Below are positions 53,693-64,000 of a stretch of DNA of 64,000 nt, piece after piece. Source of the DNA: Diphasiastrum complanatum (taxonomy: Eukaryota > Streptophyta > Lycopodiopsida > Lycopodiales > Lycopodiaceae); assembly GCA_029204225.1 (NCBI GenBank), contig CM055107.1:44522044-44586043 (forward strand). Direction: 5' to 3'. The notes under the pieces are model-generated. The model had not been told where the DNA came from, did not search any database, and saw only the letters and a program-made list of their open reading frames with translations. The translations under genes and the position numbers were made by a program. Position 1 is the stretch's first letter, and each line of letters begins with the position of its first letter.

Positions 53693-54050
53693 TGTTACGA
53701 GCTCGTAACCAGTGCCGAACCCTAGAGAACACAGATAGGTCAGATACCACAGTCAAGGTCGTGTCCAGCGTACATGACCAACAGGGCAAGACAGTGTGAG
53801 TAGTGTGCCCCAGCACGGTCCATAGCCATGGCAGGCCTAACACAGCCTAGGGACCCTGTCAGCAGGATAGGGCCCCCAGTTGGGTCCCGACGTGCAGTCG
53901 GCCACGTCAGTGCCACGTGGCCGACACTTGGCAGTAGCATGCTATCAGTCCTCACACTGGGCTAGGAGGGGCTTACTCTATATCAGGGAGTAGGCAAGGT
54001 TGGGTGGATCAGTTAGTGTTTGCCCTACTGTGGTGTTAGGATCTATTACA
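53693..54050 (+). repeat. A4 5' LTR
   Basis: 358 bp, TGTTACGAGC...TCTATTACA. It opens with the 16-bp palindrome GTTACGAGCTCGTAAC and is followed after one base by PBS TGGTATCAGAGC at 54052-54063. Confidence 0.97.
53902..53984 (+). promoter_or_regulatory. Putative LTR promoter: G-box dyad and TATA-like box
   Basis: GCCACGTGGC at 53912-53921 is a perfect G-box palindrome. With GGCCACGT just upstream it forms a wider inverted repeat. TCTATATC at 53977-53984 is about 55 bp downstream, a plausible TATA box. G-boxes bind plant bZIP and bHLH factors (light, ABA and stress responses). Activity is inferred from the motifs only. Confidence 0.5.
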
Positions 54051-54761
54051 CTGGTATCAGAGCCATCTCCATCCTAGGGAGTTCAGGACAGCAGTAGAGA
54101 AAGCTATCAGAAGATAGGAAAGATTTCTCAGATTCTCAGGAAAGAATTGAGGAGGAAAATCGCTGTAGGAACAGCTTTCAAATCCTTGAAATTTGCTGGG
54201 AATTTACAGTTGTTTGAGGCACAATCCCTTGTAGAAGCTCAGCGCTGAAAAATCAGGGATTTACCCTTGATTTTTATGTATCAGTTGTGGATTTTTGAGC
54301 ACATTTTATATAGAAAACGTGGAGCAGGTCCAGCGCTGCCAAATTGGGTGGAAACTTCGAATTTGGAGTGAAATTTTCTGGAATTTGGAGCGGATCTGAC
54401 ACAGAATCGTGGGTGCAGGTCCAGCGCTGAAGGTCTTTGGCAGGAACCACAAGTTTGCAACTGTTTTGGGTCCTAAAACGGGAATTTTGGAGCAAAAAGT
54501 ATACACCTCAGACAGCGAGGGAAGGGGCCAAGACGATCAGAAGTTTGTTTCTTTTTCTTGGTACCTTGATCTCTGATTTTTCCGGACAGCAGATCTGAAA
54601 GCAGTGGAGGAAGAGCTGAAAGGGCTTTTCTTGATTCTTTCTTTGGAAGTACAGTCCTCAGAAACAGCTAAGTCATCTTTCCTTTCCCTTGTACAGTTGT
54701 AAATTAGTCTTTTAGACTTTTTTCCTTCAGAAGTTAAGGTAGCTCTCTTTCAGTTTCGAAG
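54051..54761 (+). other. A4 5' leader with three AGCGCT units
   Basis: 711 nt, nearly identical to the A1 leader. It begins with the Met PBS. AGCGCT occurs at 54241, 54332 and 54423, spaced 91 and 91 nt. It ends at the gag ATG at 54762. Confidence 0.85.
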
Positions 54762-57700
54762 ATGACCACTCCTCAGGGACCTGATCAACCCCAGGAGAGA
54801 GGCTTCGACGAACTTGAAACAGAAGCCTTGGCTTACAGAAAAGGGAAGGAACCCATGGAAGTAGAAGAACAGGAACAGTTCGCCGAAGAACTCGACGAAC
54901 TGGTTACCAAGGAGCAGTTCCTCCAATTGGTAACAGAAGTGGATGAACTGAAGCTGGCATTAGCCAATTTCAAGTCCAGTGTGGACGACTCGTTCGCTGA
55001 ACTCAAAAACTTGATTTTGAGCTCCGCGAAAGGAAGCCTTCCCTCCACTTCTCAGTTATCCCCTTCTCCACTTCCATCAGTTTCGGGTGAGACTTTACGG
55101 TCTCACCCCAGTGTTTTTAAAGATTTAAAGCCTCCTACTTTTAATGGGGAAGAGAAGGATAGAAATGCAGATATTCTACAAACCTTCCTCAGCAAATGGA
55201 AGAACATTCATGCTCTTAAACAGACCCCTGACCATTTGCAAGCAATTGAGGCCAGTCTTTCTTTAGGGCCTATGGCCTATAAGTGGTGGTTAAATCTCCA
55301 GGAGACTGGGCAGACTCCCCGGTCATGGAAAGCTTTTGAAGAAGCTTTCCTAAGAGAATTTCTACCAGAGAATGAACTTGATAGAGCCTGGGAAGCCTGG
55401 GAAAGAACAGTAATGGACAAGTCCCTCATCCAATATATCTCGCAGTATCGAGAGGCAATTTTAAAGATTAAAAATATGGATGACTATCAAAAAATCAGGG
55501 GATTTGTCCGTGGCCTCAAAGATGAATATAAAGTAGAGGTCCAGAGAAACTCGCCTACTACCCTTGAGCAAGCTCTCAGATATGCTCAAATCTATGATGA
55601 TTCAGTGGGTAGGAAGAGAGCGAGACAGCAACCACTTTCTGAGCAGCTTCCTCAGAAAGACTTTCAATTTAAAAAGAAATTTTTAAAAAGAAAGAAAGAA
55701 GATAAATTTAAAGGTGAAGCTCCTCAGAAACGCCCTTCACACATACAGCCCTTAAAACCAGATGATTTTGAGAAAGCCAAACAAGAACGTTTGTGCTTTG
55801 TGTGTATGGGCAAGGGACACACAGTCAGACAGTGTCCCAAGGGGCCTTTCACTAAAAAAGATAAAAAACAAGTTCATCTTGTTCAGACTGTATGTTTCCC
55901 CAGTGACTCGGCAGCTTCCGAGATCAAAGTGTATCATGAAGATCATGAACACTGTTGCCAGCTGACCTCTGCAATGCTAGCGAGACCCTTCAGCTTTGGG
56001 CCGCATGACCTAGTACGTATGCATGGGAAAGTTGGTAACCAGTCAGTAAGAGTCATGGTTGATGATGGGGCAACCCATAATTTCATCAACCACACCCTGG
56101 TTAAAAAGCTTAAACTACCAGAAGTACCTAGTCAGCATAGGTACATAGTTTCATTAGCTAAGGGTGAAGATAAAAAAATATGGGAAACTATGGTAAGTAA
56201 GTTAAATCTTGGTATTCAGGGGTACCAAGATCAAATAAACTTTCAGATAATGCACCTGGATCGAACAGACATTGTTCTCGGGAGAGATTGGCTCTACAGT
56301 TTAGGACCTTCCCTCCACAGAAACTATCAGGAGAACACCCTCAGCTTTCAGTATAAAGGCCGAGAGATCCAGTTGCATGGGGAGCATGATGTTCCCAACA
56401 GCCCTATGGTCTGCAGTTCAGAGCTCTGTCAGCTAATCGGAGACGAAGACCATCAGGTATTCTTATGTGACTTTCAGTTTATTCCTGAAGTTTCTATTTC
56501 CAGTTCTATTCAGCAGAAAATCAGTAAATTAGAAACTTTATTGTCTAAATTTAAAGATGTTTTTCCTGAAGATTTGCCACATGGTTTACCACCTAGCAGA
56601 GAGGTAGATCATGTAATAAACCTAGTACCAGGTACAGCACCTGTTTCTAAACCTCCGTATCGGGTCAGCCGAACAGAGGATGAAGAAATAACTAGGCAGT
56701 TAACAGACTATCTTGGGAAAGGCCAAATTCAGACCAGTAGTTCACCATGGGCCTCACCAGTCCTATTGGTGAAAAAGAAAGAGGGGTCTATGCGTCTTTG
56801 CGTAGATTACAGAGCCCTTAAACTCGACGGGGCTAAGTTTTTCAGTAAAATAGACCTTAGATCGGGATATCATCAAGTCCGTATAAAATCGGAAGATGTC
56901 TCGAAAACAGCTTTTAGGACTCGTCACGGTCATTATGAGTTTAAGGTGATGCCATTTGGGCTCACAAATGCTCCAGCTACCTTTATGACCTTGATGAACA
57001 GTGTCCTCAGACCATACTTGGGTAAGTTTGTAGTCGTATTTTTAGATGACATCCTCGTCTACAGCAAAACGAGGAAGGAGCATCTAAAACACCTCAGAAA
57101 GGTGTTTCGACTGCTCAGAAAGCATAAGCTTTATGCTAAACAATCCAAGTGTGAATTCTTCGTTGAAGAGGTAGCATATTTGGGTCACATTATCTCTTCA
57201 GATGGGATTAAGATGGACCCAAATAAGGTTAAAGCCATACTCAGTTGGCTGAGACCTCAGAATATTTTGGAACTTCAAATCTTTCTTGGTCTAGCGGGAT
57301 ATTACAGACGATTTGTCAAGGAATATGCTCAGATAGCAGTCCCTATGACAAATCTTCTTAAGGGGAAGGGAAAGGAGTCTGCACAACAGGAGAGCTTTGA
57401 TGCTCTCAAAACAGCCTTAGCTTCAGCACCAGTCTTAAAAGTCGTCGACCCCAATCAGCCATTTGTGGTCGAAACAGATGCTAGCGACTTTGCAGTAGGC
57501 GCTGTGCTAACTCAGGGTGGACGACCAGTTGCCTTCGAGAGTAAAAAACTCGAGCCAGCACAGACTAGGTATAGTGCCTATGAAAAGGAACTCTTTTCTA
57601 TAGTCCATGCCCTTAAGACTTGGAGGCATTATTTGTATGGTGCCAACTTTGAGGTCCTGACAGACCATGAGAGTCTCAGATACCTTTGCAATCAACCTGA

Positions 57701-59471
57701 GCTTAGAGGTCGGAAAGCTCGTTGGGCAGAGTTGATGCAAGAGTTTGACATGTCTATCAGATATAGGCGTGGAAAATTCAATACAGTAGCAGATGCCCTT
57801 AGCAGAATGCCTATGATAAACGAGCTGAGTTTTACTCAGATTCGTAATGAGTTACTCGAGTCCTTGAGAGGGAAATGCCAGCATGATGCATTCTTCTCTA
57901 TTATCTGGAACTCAGTCCAGAACAGACAGTTACAGACTCCAGAACCAGTTCCCGGGGCTGGTGCCAGTTCATCCAAGAATACGGCAGCTTCCGTTGAGGA
58001 TGATGATGAGTCCGAGTATACGTCGTCAGATGACGTTGAGGATTCTGAGCCTGTATTACCCAAGCAAACCCCAGTGGTTGAGGGTCAGTTGACTCAAGGA
58101 TTCAAATGGAAACAGTATTCCATTCAGGATGAGTACTTGCTCTATAGAGATAGAGTATGTGTCCCCAATTCAGAGGATTATAGGCAGCAGGTCCTATATG
58201 AATGTCATGACAATCCTAGCGCGGGACACCCAGGCATACAGAAGACCTATGAGCTTCTTCGTAGGCAATTTTTCTGGCCCAGTATGAAAAGGGACGTCCA
58301 CCAGTATGTAACCAGTTGCCAGAAATGTCAAGTAAATAAAGCAGAGCGTTTAAAGGCAGGAGGGTTGTTGCATCCCTTAGAAATACCAGCTGGTAAATGG
58401 GAGAGTATCTCCATGGATTTTATAGTAGGCCTGCCTAAAACCCAAAAGGGTAATGACGCTATATGGGTCACAGTTGACCGTCTGACCAAAATGGCTCATT
58501 TTATTCCGACCAAAACAACCGTTAGAGCTCCAGAGTTAGCGAGGTTGTTTGTAGACGGGCTATTTAAATTGTACGGTCTACCTTCCGGCATAGTCAGCGA
58601 CCGGGACAGTAAGTTTACTGGAAATTTTTGGAAGGCAGTATTCCATCATCTCCATACTAAACTTAATATGAGTACCACTGACCATCCACAGACGGACGGT
58701 CAAACAGAAAGGGTAAATCAAGTGCTGGAGGATATGCTTCGTGCATACGTCAGCAAGAGGCAGACTAATTGGGAGGAGTATCTCTCAATATTAGAGTTTG
58801 CTTACAACAGTACCAAACATTCAGCTACGGGATACAGCCCATTTATGCTGATGTACGGTTTTCAGCCACGCTCACCCACAGCTGTAGGGTTTAAACAAGA
58901 AAAAGTTGAAGCAGCCAGAAACTTTTTAGAAGACCTAAACCAGATGATAGAACATGCTAAGCGTAGCATTAGACAATCCCAGGATCGAGCCAGGCATTAT
59001 GCAGATCCACACAGACGGGATGTGCAGTTCTCCACTGGTGAGAAAGTCTACTTGAGAGTCCCAGTTGACTCTAAAACCCTCAAATCAGGAGTGTGTGCTA
59101 AGTTGTCTCCAAGGTATTGTGGTCCCTTTACCATCAGTAGGAGACTAGGCGAGGTCACCTATGAACTAGAACTCCCACACAGCAGTAAGGTTTTTCCAGT
59201 TTTTCATGTAAGTCAGTTACGAAAAGCCTTAACCAGATCAGATAATCTGGTAGGGGACAGTGTTCTAGTTCTCCCATTGGATCCTCAACAACCTCCACAT
59301 GAACCAGAGGAAATTCTTGATAGTAGAGAGACGCAGACTCGTCATACTCTATACCGAGAATATCTGGTTAAGTGGAATGATCAGCCTGTTGAGAATGCCA
59401 CTTGGGAAAGAGGCAGCGTCCTTCGCAAGATTTTTCCAGACTTTGTCTTAGAGGACCAAGACGGTTCTTAA
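54762..59471 (+). CDS. A4 gag-pol polyprotein, 1569 aa, RT-deleted
   Basis: One frame holds everything: gag (1-330) and zinc knuckle [14 protein letters not shown] (about 345); protease [10 protein letters not shown] (about 433), RT (about 640-830), with FLDD in [11 protein letters not shown] (about 758), and RNase [13 protein letters not shown] (about 902); integrase HHCC (HPGIQKTY...CQKC, about 1156-1195) and DDE in [18 protein letters not shown] and TDGQTERV (about 1218, 1280 and 1315), then RYCGPFTI and a chromodomain ([10 protein letters not shown]...NATWERG, about 1530-1560). Compared with A3 it lacks DKK after the knuckle, 19 residues net in RT ([12 protein letters not shown], where A3 has NKVTIKNKY...ELFDQ between) and FIWE before RNase H. 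The RT loss removes a conserved fingers/palm motif and should inactivate it. Gag, protease and integrase look competent. Confidence 0.95.
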   Translation: MTTPQGPDQPQERGFDELETEALAYRKGKEPMEVEEQEQFAEELDELVTKEQFLQLVTEVDELKLALANFKSSVDDSFAELKNLILSSAKGSLPSTSQLSPSPLPSVSGETLRSHPSVFKDLKPPTFNGEEKDRNADILQTFLSKWKNIHALKQTPDHLQAIEASLSLGPMAYKWWLNLQETGQTPRSWKAFEEAFLREFLPENELDRAWEAWERTVMDKSLIQYISQYREAILKIKNMDDYQKIRGFVRGLKDEYKVEVQRNSPTTLEQALRYAQIYDDSVGRKRARQQPLSEQLPQKDFQFKKKFLKRKKEDKFKGEAPQKRPSHIQPLKPDDFEKAKQERLCFVCMGKGHTVRQCPKGPFTKKDKKQVHLVQTVCFPSDSAASEIKVYHEDHEHCCQLTSAMLARPFSFGPHDLVRMHGKVGNQSVRVMVDDGATHNFINHTLVKKLKLPEVPSQHRYIVSLAKGEDKKIWETMVSKLNLGIQGYQDQINFQIMHLDRTDIVLGRDWLYSLGPSLHRNYQENTLSFQYKGREIQLHGEHDVPNSPMVCSSELCQLIGDEDHQVFLCDFQFIPEVSISSSIQQKISKLETLLSKFKDVFPEDLPHGLPPSREVDHVINLVPGTAPVSKPPYRVSRTEDEEITRQLTDYLGKGQIQTSSSPWASPVLLVKKKEGSMRLCVDYRALKLDGAKFFSKIDLRSGYHQVRIKSEDVSKTAFRTRHGHYEFKVMPFGLTNAPATFMTLMNSVLRPYLGKFVVVFLDDILVYSKTRKEHLKHLRKVFRLLRKHKLYAKQSKCEFFVEEVAYLGHIISSDGIKMDPNKVKAILSWLRPQNILELQIFLGLAGYYRRFVKEYAQIAVPMTNLLKGKGKESAQQESFDALKTALASAPVLKVVDPNQPFVVETDASDFAVGAVLTQGGRPVAFESKKLEPAQTRYSAYEKELFSIVHALKTWRHYLYGANFEVLTDHESLRYLCNQPELRGRKARWAELMQEFDMSIRYRRGKFNTVADALSRMPMINELSFTQIRNELLESLRGKCQHDAFFSIIWNSVQNRQLQTPEPVPGAGASSSKNTAASVEDDDESEYTSSDDVEDSEPVLPKQTPVVEGQLTQGFKWKQYSIQDEYLLYRDRVCVPNSEDYRQQVLYECHDNPSAGHPGIQKTYELLRRQFFWPSMKRDVHQYVTSCQKCQVNKAERLKAGGLLHPLEIPAGKWESISMDFIVGLPKTQKGNDAIWVTVDRLTKMAHFIPTKTTVRAPELARLFVDGLFKLYGLPSGIVSDRDSKFTGNFWKAVFHHLHTKLNMSTTDHPQTDGQTERVNQVLEDMLRAYVSKRQTNWEEYLSILEFAYNSTKHSATGYSPFMLMYGFQPRSPTAVGFKQEKVEAARNFLEDLNQMIEHAKRSIRQSQDRARHYADPHRRDVQFSTGEKVYLRVPVDSKTLKSGVCAKLSPRYCGPFTISRRLGEVTYELELPHSSKVFPVFHVSQLRKALTRSDNLVGDSVLVLPLDPQQPPHEPEEILDSRETQTRHTLYREYLVKWNDQPVENATWERGSVLRKIFPDFVLEDQDGS

Positions 59472-59482
59472 GGGGGAGGGAG
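59467..59482 (+). other. Polypurine tract of A4
   Basis: The stop codon is embedded in TTAAGGGGGAGGGAG, which ends exactly at the 3' LTR. This is the expected plus-strand primer site. The identical tract precedes the LTR at 17971. Confidence 0.9.
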
Positions 59483-59840
59483 TGTTACGAGCTCGTAACC
59501 AGTGCCGAACCCTAGAGAACACAGATAGGTCAGATACCACAGTCAGGGTCGTGTCCAGCGTACATGACCAACAGGGCAAGACAGTGTGAGTAGTGTGCCC
59601 CAGCACGGTCCATAGCCATGGCGGGCCTAACACAGCCTAGGGACCCTGTCAGCAGGATAGGGCCCCCAGTTGGGTCCCGACGTGCAGTCGGCCACGTCAG
59701 TGCCACGTGGCCGACACTTGGCAGTAGCATGCTATCAGTCCTCACACTGGGCTAGGAGGGGCTTACTCTATATCAGGGAGTAGGCAAGGTTGGGTGGATC
59801 AGTTAGTGTTTGCCCTACTGTGGTGTTAGGATCTATTACA
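59483..59840 (+). repeat. A4 3' LTR
   Basis: 358 bp, followed by TSD GGTAG. It differs from the 5' LTR at two positions that I noticed (CAGTCAGGG against CAGTCAAGG, and GGCGGGCC against GGCAGGCC). Confidence 0.97.
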
Positions 59841-59845
59841 GGTAG

Positions 59846-60986
59846 TGCCCTCATGGTAGAAAACAGCAGTAGAAGTAGGCAGGGGCTGGCGGCAATCACG
59901 GGCAATGTGGTCAGGACTCTTACAACGAAAGCAAAGACGCTTCTGCTAAATGTCAGCGAACTCTGCAGACGTGTAACGTCGGACAAAAGCAGGATGAGGA
60001 GGCGGAGGGTGAGGAGCGGGAGAAGTAAGAGAAGAGGTGGGGACGACAGTGGATGGGGCAGATGGGGTCGGAGATGGTAGAGGTGAAAGAGATGGACGGG
60101 GTCGGGAAAAGCGAAAGGGAGCAGGATCAGGGTACTTATGTTGTAAAGTACTAGCAAGGGACATGGCCTCAACAAGTGTGGGTGGACGGAAAGAAGAGAC
60201 ATCGTATCGTAGAGCACCACGAAGTCCAACAATGTAGCGAGAAATAAGCTCAGTGGGCTGAAGATCTGTAAAGAGGTAGGAAAGGTCCATAAACTGATCT
60301 GTATAGGAAGGAAGATCACCAGTCTGAGTAAGACTACGGAATATATCACGTTGGCGGCTCAGCCACTGAGGGTCAATCATAGCATGACGAAGATCACGAC
60401 GAAAGGTAGGCCATAACTGGAGACCGTCCCGATCAGGGTCAAGTCGGTAGACCCGCCACCAAGTGGCAGCACGTCCATCTAAATGTAAGGCGGCTAACTG
60501 GATCTTCTGAGGATCAGTCTTAGGGTAAATCTGAAAATAAGTATCAAGCTTTGCAAACCAATTCTCTAACAAGTTCCCGTCAAAGGAACCAGAATAGGTA
60601 GCAAGCTGTACCCGATCACGAAAATCTCGAGCAAAATGTGGCTCAGGAGCTAGATGTCGTGGAAAATGTGACTCAGGAGCTGTAGGACGTGGAAAACTGG
60701 GTGGTGGGTTAGGTGGAAAATGAGGCCCACCGCCAAAGGAAGTAGACGAGGATGGAAGTCCAAATGGAGACCCAAATGATGAATGAACAGGGGCTTTGCC
60801 AGGTCCATGTGGCTGTAAGGAATCGATCTGTGACTGCATAGTGGCAAAGCCGGTCTGTAGAGTGGTAAAACCGGTCATCATTTGGTCGAAACGACTACTG
60901 AGGAGAGTAAGAGAGTCATGCATATCAGCAAACTGTTCATCTAAAGGTCCGGAATGACTCGCAGGTGTAGTGGGTGAGCTAGCCAT
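59846..60986 (-). pseudogene. B2 gag with stop before the zinc knuckle
   Basis: Starts MASSPTTPAS, with a heptad-like N-terminal helix (FADMHDSLTLLSSRFDQMM), a Pro/Ser/Phe-rich linker and the retrotransposon gag domain (LATYSGSFDGNLLENWF, LHLDGRAATWW, FRSLTQTGDLPSYTDQF, PTELISRYIVGL). A second Pro-rich linker leads to SAEFADI, then TAG at about 59946, then QKRLCFRCKSPDHIARDC, a normal CX2CX4HX4C knuckle in the same frame. The stop looks like a CAG-to-TAG change, though a readthrough arrangement cannot be excluded. The frame continues to EGTT, where A4 is inserted. Confidence 0.9.
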
Positions 60987-62001
60987 GGGGAAGAAAAAGT
61001 AAGCGAGAAAAGAAATGTGCTAAACAATTGGACGAACTGAAGGAGAGGACATAAGTCGTCACAACAGGCACGCCAATGAAAAGACACAATAGAACTCGCG
61101 ATGTAAGATGAACGGAAAGGACAACTAAGTAAGAAATACCTCGTAACCGCAACCAGAAGTGAGCTGAAAAATAGCGGCGATATGTCGAGGTACCGGGCAC
61201 TCCAAAAAAGATGCTAAGGGCCCGACAACGTGGAGTAAACGGTGGGTAAAAGTATGGGAAACAATAATGGACTATGGGGCTGGAAAGGGAGCAGCCAAGG
61301 AAAGGAAGTGATAACAAAAAGGAGGTATGGGCAGCGAGGAAACAAGGCTGAAAAATCAGAGATCGCCCTTCAAGGGTAAAAAAAAGTTTGCGATAAAGAC
61401 GGGGAGCAATCCCGATGCGCGATGAAGTTGGGTGGGAGTGGCTTTCTAAGCATCTGGGCGTGTTTGTATTGTCCGGGGTAGGGTTGCGAACACATACAGC
61501 AGTGTAGGAGGGTCAGCTGAAATTGAGGCGAATGTAGGGCGCCAGCTATGGTGGAGTGTGGGCGTCCAAGAGAGGTAGTAAACGGCAAAAAAAAATTGGA
61601 TCAAAAAGATGGGTTGGTAGGGCGCTAGGAGTGGCTGATGGAAGGTGGCGAATAGGGGCAGCAAAAAGCGGAAATTTTCAGCAAAGGAAGGAGCAGTAGG
61701 GCGCTGGTCAGCAAGATGAGGGCGCCCAATAGGGCAGCAAATAGGAGGCAGTAGGGCGCCCAAAATAGGGGAGGAAAAAGGCTGAAAATGCAGCAGTAGG
61801 CAGCCAGCAAGAGGGCGCTGGAAATGGGCAGCAAGTGGGCGCCTGTCCTCCTCCGATCCGTCGTGAAAATCTGCAAGACAAGTGTGGAGAAATGCTGAAG
61901 ATCCGGCTGAAAAATGGTGAAGATCCAAGCTGAAGATGGGCGCCCTCCTGTGAGAGAAAAATCTGCTCAATGGAGATGCTCAGGAAAGTGCTCTGATACC
62001 A
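60987..62001 (-). other. B2 5' leader with GGCGC-rich repeats
   Basis: About 1015 nt of untranslated leader. The PBS complement GCTCTGATACCA is at 61990-62001. Words of the GGGCGC(T/C) type recur near 61538, 61620, 61700, 61720, 61756, 61813, 61839 and 61940; the first three are about 80 nt apart. Open frames here are Pro/Ser/Leu/His-rich by composition and not called. Confidence 0.7.
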
Positions 62002-62449
62002 AGTTATGAACGTAGCCACGGCTGATCTAGATTTAGTCTATGAAAACATCACATAAGCAAGACTTAACCCTAGAAAGCAGGAGAGAGAAAGCTTAAAGAG
62101 ACTAAAGGAGATCATATCATAAGCCAAGTAACAAATGACACAGAATCCCTACTTATAGCCAAGAGGAAGCCCTAAAAGGAAGCTTCCAGTGGCTAGGGCC
62201 AAACTGAGAGGGAAAATAGTGCGCCCTCCAAGAAGGCCCCCACTATCAGTAATATGACCAAATAACCAATATAGTGAATCATAGGGCCCAAGGCCAATAA
62301 TATGGTCTAAATGTCAATAATAGGGCCCAAGGCCAACCATATAGTCTAAATGTCAAATAATGAATAAAAAAGGGCCCAAAGCCTGCCTATGCATAAAGTA
62401 AAGTAAATGTAAATGGACATGGCGAATGTAATGAGCCGAGTCCATAACT
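62002..62449 (-). repeat. B2 5' LTR
   Basis: 448 bp in reverse: AGTTATGGACTCGG at 62449 inward to TTCATAACT at 62002, next to the PBS. The ends form an AGTTA/TAACT inverted repeat. GTTCA follows at 62450, the presumed TSD. Confidence 0.88.
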
Positions 62450-62883
62450 GTTCACACATTAGAGATGCGACTAGTAAGTGCCGACTCTTTGACACTATGG
62501 TCGTCCCCTCAGCCTTGTACGCAGCAGAGACATGGAGTACTAGTTTGACATCCACTGAGTGGGCACGCATCTCACGACTCCAGACTTATATGCTATCTCG
62601 GATTATTCGGGCTAAGCCATTTGTACCACACCAGATTAGTCTAGCAGAGTTTGCGGTCCCCCCCATTCAAATTGAGGCCTTGTTCCACATTGTCACTTTC
62701 ATAAAGAGATTAGATAAGCTCCAGGGTGGAGAACACACTATGCTGCAGGGCATATCTTTTATAGTACTTGGCAGGGTCCACTAGGGACTAAGAGCGAGTT
62801 CTATCGCACACATTTTCTATCTCTAGATCCAGCTGGATGTCCTATAGTTCCCGGATACTTGTTGGAAAGTATCTCACACTCTC
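62450..62883 (+). pseudogene. LINE reverse transcriptase, 3' fragment
   Basis: The frame resumes after B2 with CSHIRDATSKCRLFDTMVVPSALYAAETW, typical of the end of plant LINE ORF2 RT (relatives have LFDTLV.P..LY..E.W), then ISRLQTYMLSRIIRAKP. It decays near 62785. The end of B4 follows at about 62884. Confidence 0.78.
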
Positions 62884-63360
62884 CAGTAATATATCCAAAT
62901 AATGAATAATAAGGCCCAAGGCCAACCATAAAGTCTAAGTGTCAATAATGAATAAAAAAGGGCCCAAGGCCTGCTTATGCATAAAGTAAAGTAAATGTAA
63001 ATGGACGTGGCGAATGTAATGAGCCGAGTCCATAACTCTCCCCGACACAAAAAAAAGACCCAACTACCAAAAAGAAACTGGATCAAACAGCAGCAAGCCA
63101 TGGTGCATCAACAACTAGAGCAACATCTGATGTAGAGGAATCAACAAGTGCAGCAAGAGCACGATCCTGATCCGCAAGTGATGGTGTATGATAAAAGACA
63201 TCAATAGGCTCCCATGTGGCCTCCTCAATAGGACGACCATCCCACTGGATCAAAAACTGAATCTGCCGGCAGCGTCGACTATGGTGAACGCGAACCTGGT
63301 GAATGGCAGCTGGTAAGAAAGGGAACAACTCAGGATCAACATCGTGGCGACGAAGGGAAC
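62884..63360 (-). mobile_element. B4: 3' LTR stub, PPT and chromodomain end
   Basis: On the minus strand: coding end LFPFLPAAIHQVRVHHSRR, chromodomain IQFLIQWDGRPIEEATWEPIDVF and tail YHTPSLADQDRALAALVDSST (63360-63083). Then comes polypurine GTCGGGGAG (63046-63038) and the LTR start AGTTATGGACTCGG at 63037. The LTR is cut short at about 62884 against LINE sequence. The upstream part passes into the unknown segment at about 63361. Confidence 0.85.
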
Positions 63361-64000
63361 AACTCGGCCGCGTCATTAGAAACCAAGCAAAATGGAACAA
63401 CCAGGAATGCCAAGGAACCAGAAGAAGATCAAGCAGCAACCAAGAGTGCCAAGGTATCCGTAATGCCCAAGCTAGTCAAGGATCAGCCCAAAAGATAGGG
63501 ATATCACACCAAGGTATCCAAAAAGCCCGAGAGGGTAGAACTGCATCAGCAACGGGAAGCCAATAAGAAAACTGGAAAAGAGATGGACACTCATCGCGAA
63601 TAGCCGCATCATACACGTAACCATTAACCATATGTGCAAGGTGCCCCAAGAAAAGATAGCAGCATCAAAAGACCAGCACCAAGGAGTAGGAACATAAGCA
63701 GGATGACAGGCACGCTGTAACAGCATGGAAAAGCAAGCGATATGCCAGGAAACATCGAGCATAAAGAGATCATCCTGACAAAAGATAGCTAAAATGGAGA
63801 AATATGCACCAGCATGGTCAAAAGCCCAAGGTATCCATAAGGCCCATGAATGAGAAGTACCAATGGCACACGGTACCCTCAAGGCCCATATCACGAGAAG
63901 AGCAGCATGCCAAAAGCTCCAAAAGGTCCAAGAAATCAATGCATCATCTAAAAAGACATGATGCATGAAAACAGTAGCAACAAATCTAGAAATAGTAGAG
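63361..64000 (-). other. Unknown segment next to B4, homologous to 34.9-35.3 kb
   Basis: The minus strand carries a Trp-rich frame from 63966 (SHSWALWIPWAFDHAGAYFS, VSWHIACFSM, YVPTPWCW) that aligns with the plus-strand frame at 34932-35255 inside B3, clearly at the nucleotide level too. Between 63370 and 63560 short words such as CCAAGGTATCC and GCCAAGG recur. It abuts the B4 chromodomain where integrase should be. Nature unknown; it continues beyond the window. Confidence 0.5.

Larger units (their letters stand above)
53693..59840 (+). mobile_element. A4: complete family A Ty3/gypsy chromovirus with intact frame
   Basis: 6148 bp with two 358-bp LTRs and perfect TSD GGTAG (53688-53692 and 59841-59845), PBS, leader, one polyprotein frame of 1569 codons and PPT. 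I noticed two differences between its LTRs, so it is the youngest-looking complete insertion here. Despite the open frame it has in-frame losses in gag, RT and the RT-RNase H linker relative to A3, so it probably depends on other copies for reverse transcription. Confidence 0.95.
49761..62449 (-). mobile_element. B2: family B Ty3/gypsy chromovirus inserted in a LINE
   Basis: Minus-strand element: 5' LTR 62449-62002, PBS, leader, gag, protease, RT, RNase H, integrase, chromodomain, PPT, 3' LTR 50188-49761. A4 is inserted between gag and protease (TSD GGTAG). The LINE frame is restored if B2 and one GTTCA are ignored (flanking GT at 49760 and GTTCA at 62450), so a 5-bp TSD is likely, though its left copy was trimmed with the outer 23 bp of the 3' LTR. 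Confidence 0.88.

Noticed and set aside
59790-60237. Arg/Gly-rich plus-strand frames over B2 gag
   Set aside because: They are opposite-strand shadows of the Pro/Ser-rich gag linker.
63303-63566. Gln/Gly/Arg-rich plus-strand frame near B4
   Set aside because: Antisense of the B4 coding end and the unknown segment. Low complexity only.

Overview
The window is nuclear DNA of a plant, almost certainly a flowering plant with a large repeat-rich genome. This rests on spliceosomal introns, Ty3/gypsy chromoviruses and Ty1/copia elements whose primer-binding sites match plant initiator-Met tRNA (TGGTATCAGAGC), and hAT transposases of the BED/DUF659/dimerisation type. I cannot name the species. No tRNA, rRNA, CRISPR array or prokaryotic gene organisation was seen.

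The only host gene I can support is on the minus strand and spans almost the whole window: an isochorismatase/nicotinamidase-like hydrolase. Its exons are at 47457-47368, 36685-36572, 3554-3320 and 2919-2803. Phases match across every junction and the Asp, Lys and Cys of the family's catalytic triad are present. The short last exon was not found and should lie left of position 1. Intron 1 is about 10.7 kb and intron 2 about 33.0 kb. Both are swollen by nested transposable elements.

I use working family names. Family A is a chromovirus with 358-bp LTRs starting T+GTTACGAGCTCGTAAC. Family B is a second chromovirus with about 400-450-bp LTRs and unusual ends (AGTTA...TAACT). Family C is a third, decayed gypsy. 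D and E are two Ty1/copia elements. hAT1 and hAT2 are DNA transposons, and there is one LINE.

Layout: 620-2440 C1 relic (-). 3.5-6.4 kb intron DNA with a copia gag relic. 6958-18486 hAT1 (+), split near its C-terminus by a rearranged family A composite (8853-18328, TSD TGGAG). 18970-20200 hAT2 fragment (-). 20392-32330 B1 (+), interrupted by a truncated family A copy (A', itself hit by a solo A LTR with TSD CTTGC) and by A3 (25770-32070, TSD TTTAT). 32331-36022 B3 (+), carrying an inverted piece of the E LTR and a 1.7-kb segment of unknown origin. 36023-37924 intron DNA around exon 2. 37925-38818 C2, then D (38819-47359, -) with E inserted (39956-45783, +). 47458-49.4 kb lies upstream of the gene. 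From 49.4 kb a LINE is split by B2 (49761-62449, -), which is split by A4 (53693-59840, TSD GGTAG). 62884-64000 holds the end of B4.

The most unusual structures are the TE-inflated host gene, the 8853-18328 composite with two 2382-bp inverted arms around a scrambled LTR concatemer, AGCGCT motifs recurring every 80-92 nt in family A leaders, a 320-bp LTR block absent from one LTR and found inverted in another element, and an unexplained segment shared by two family B copies.
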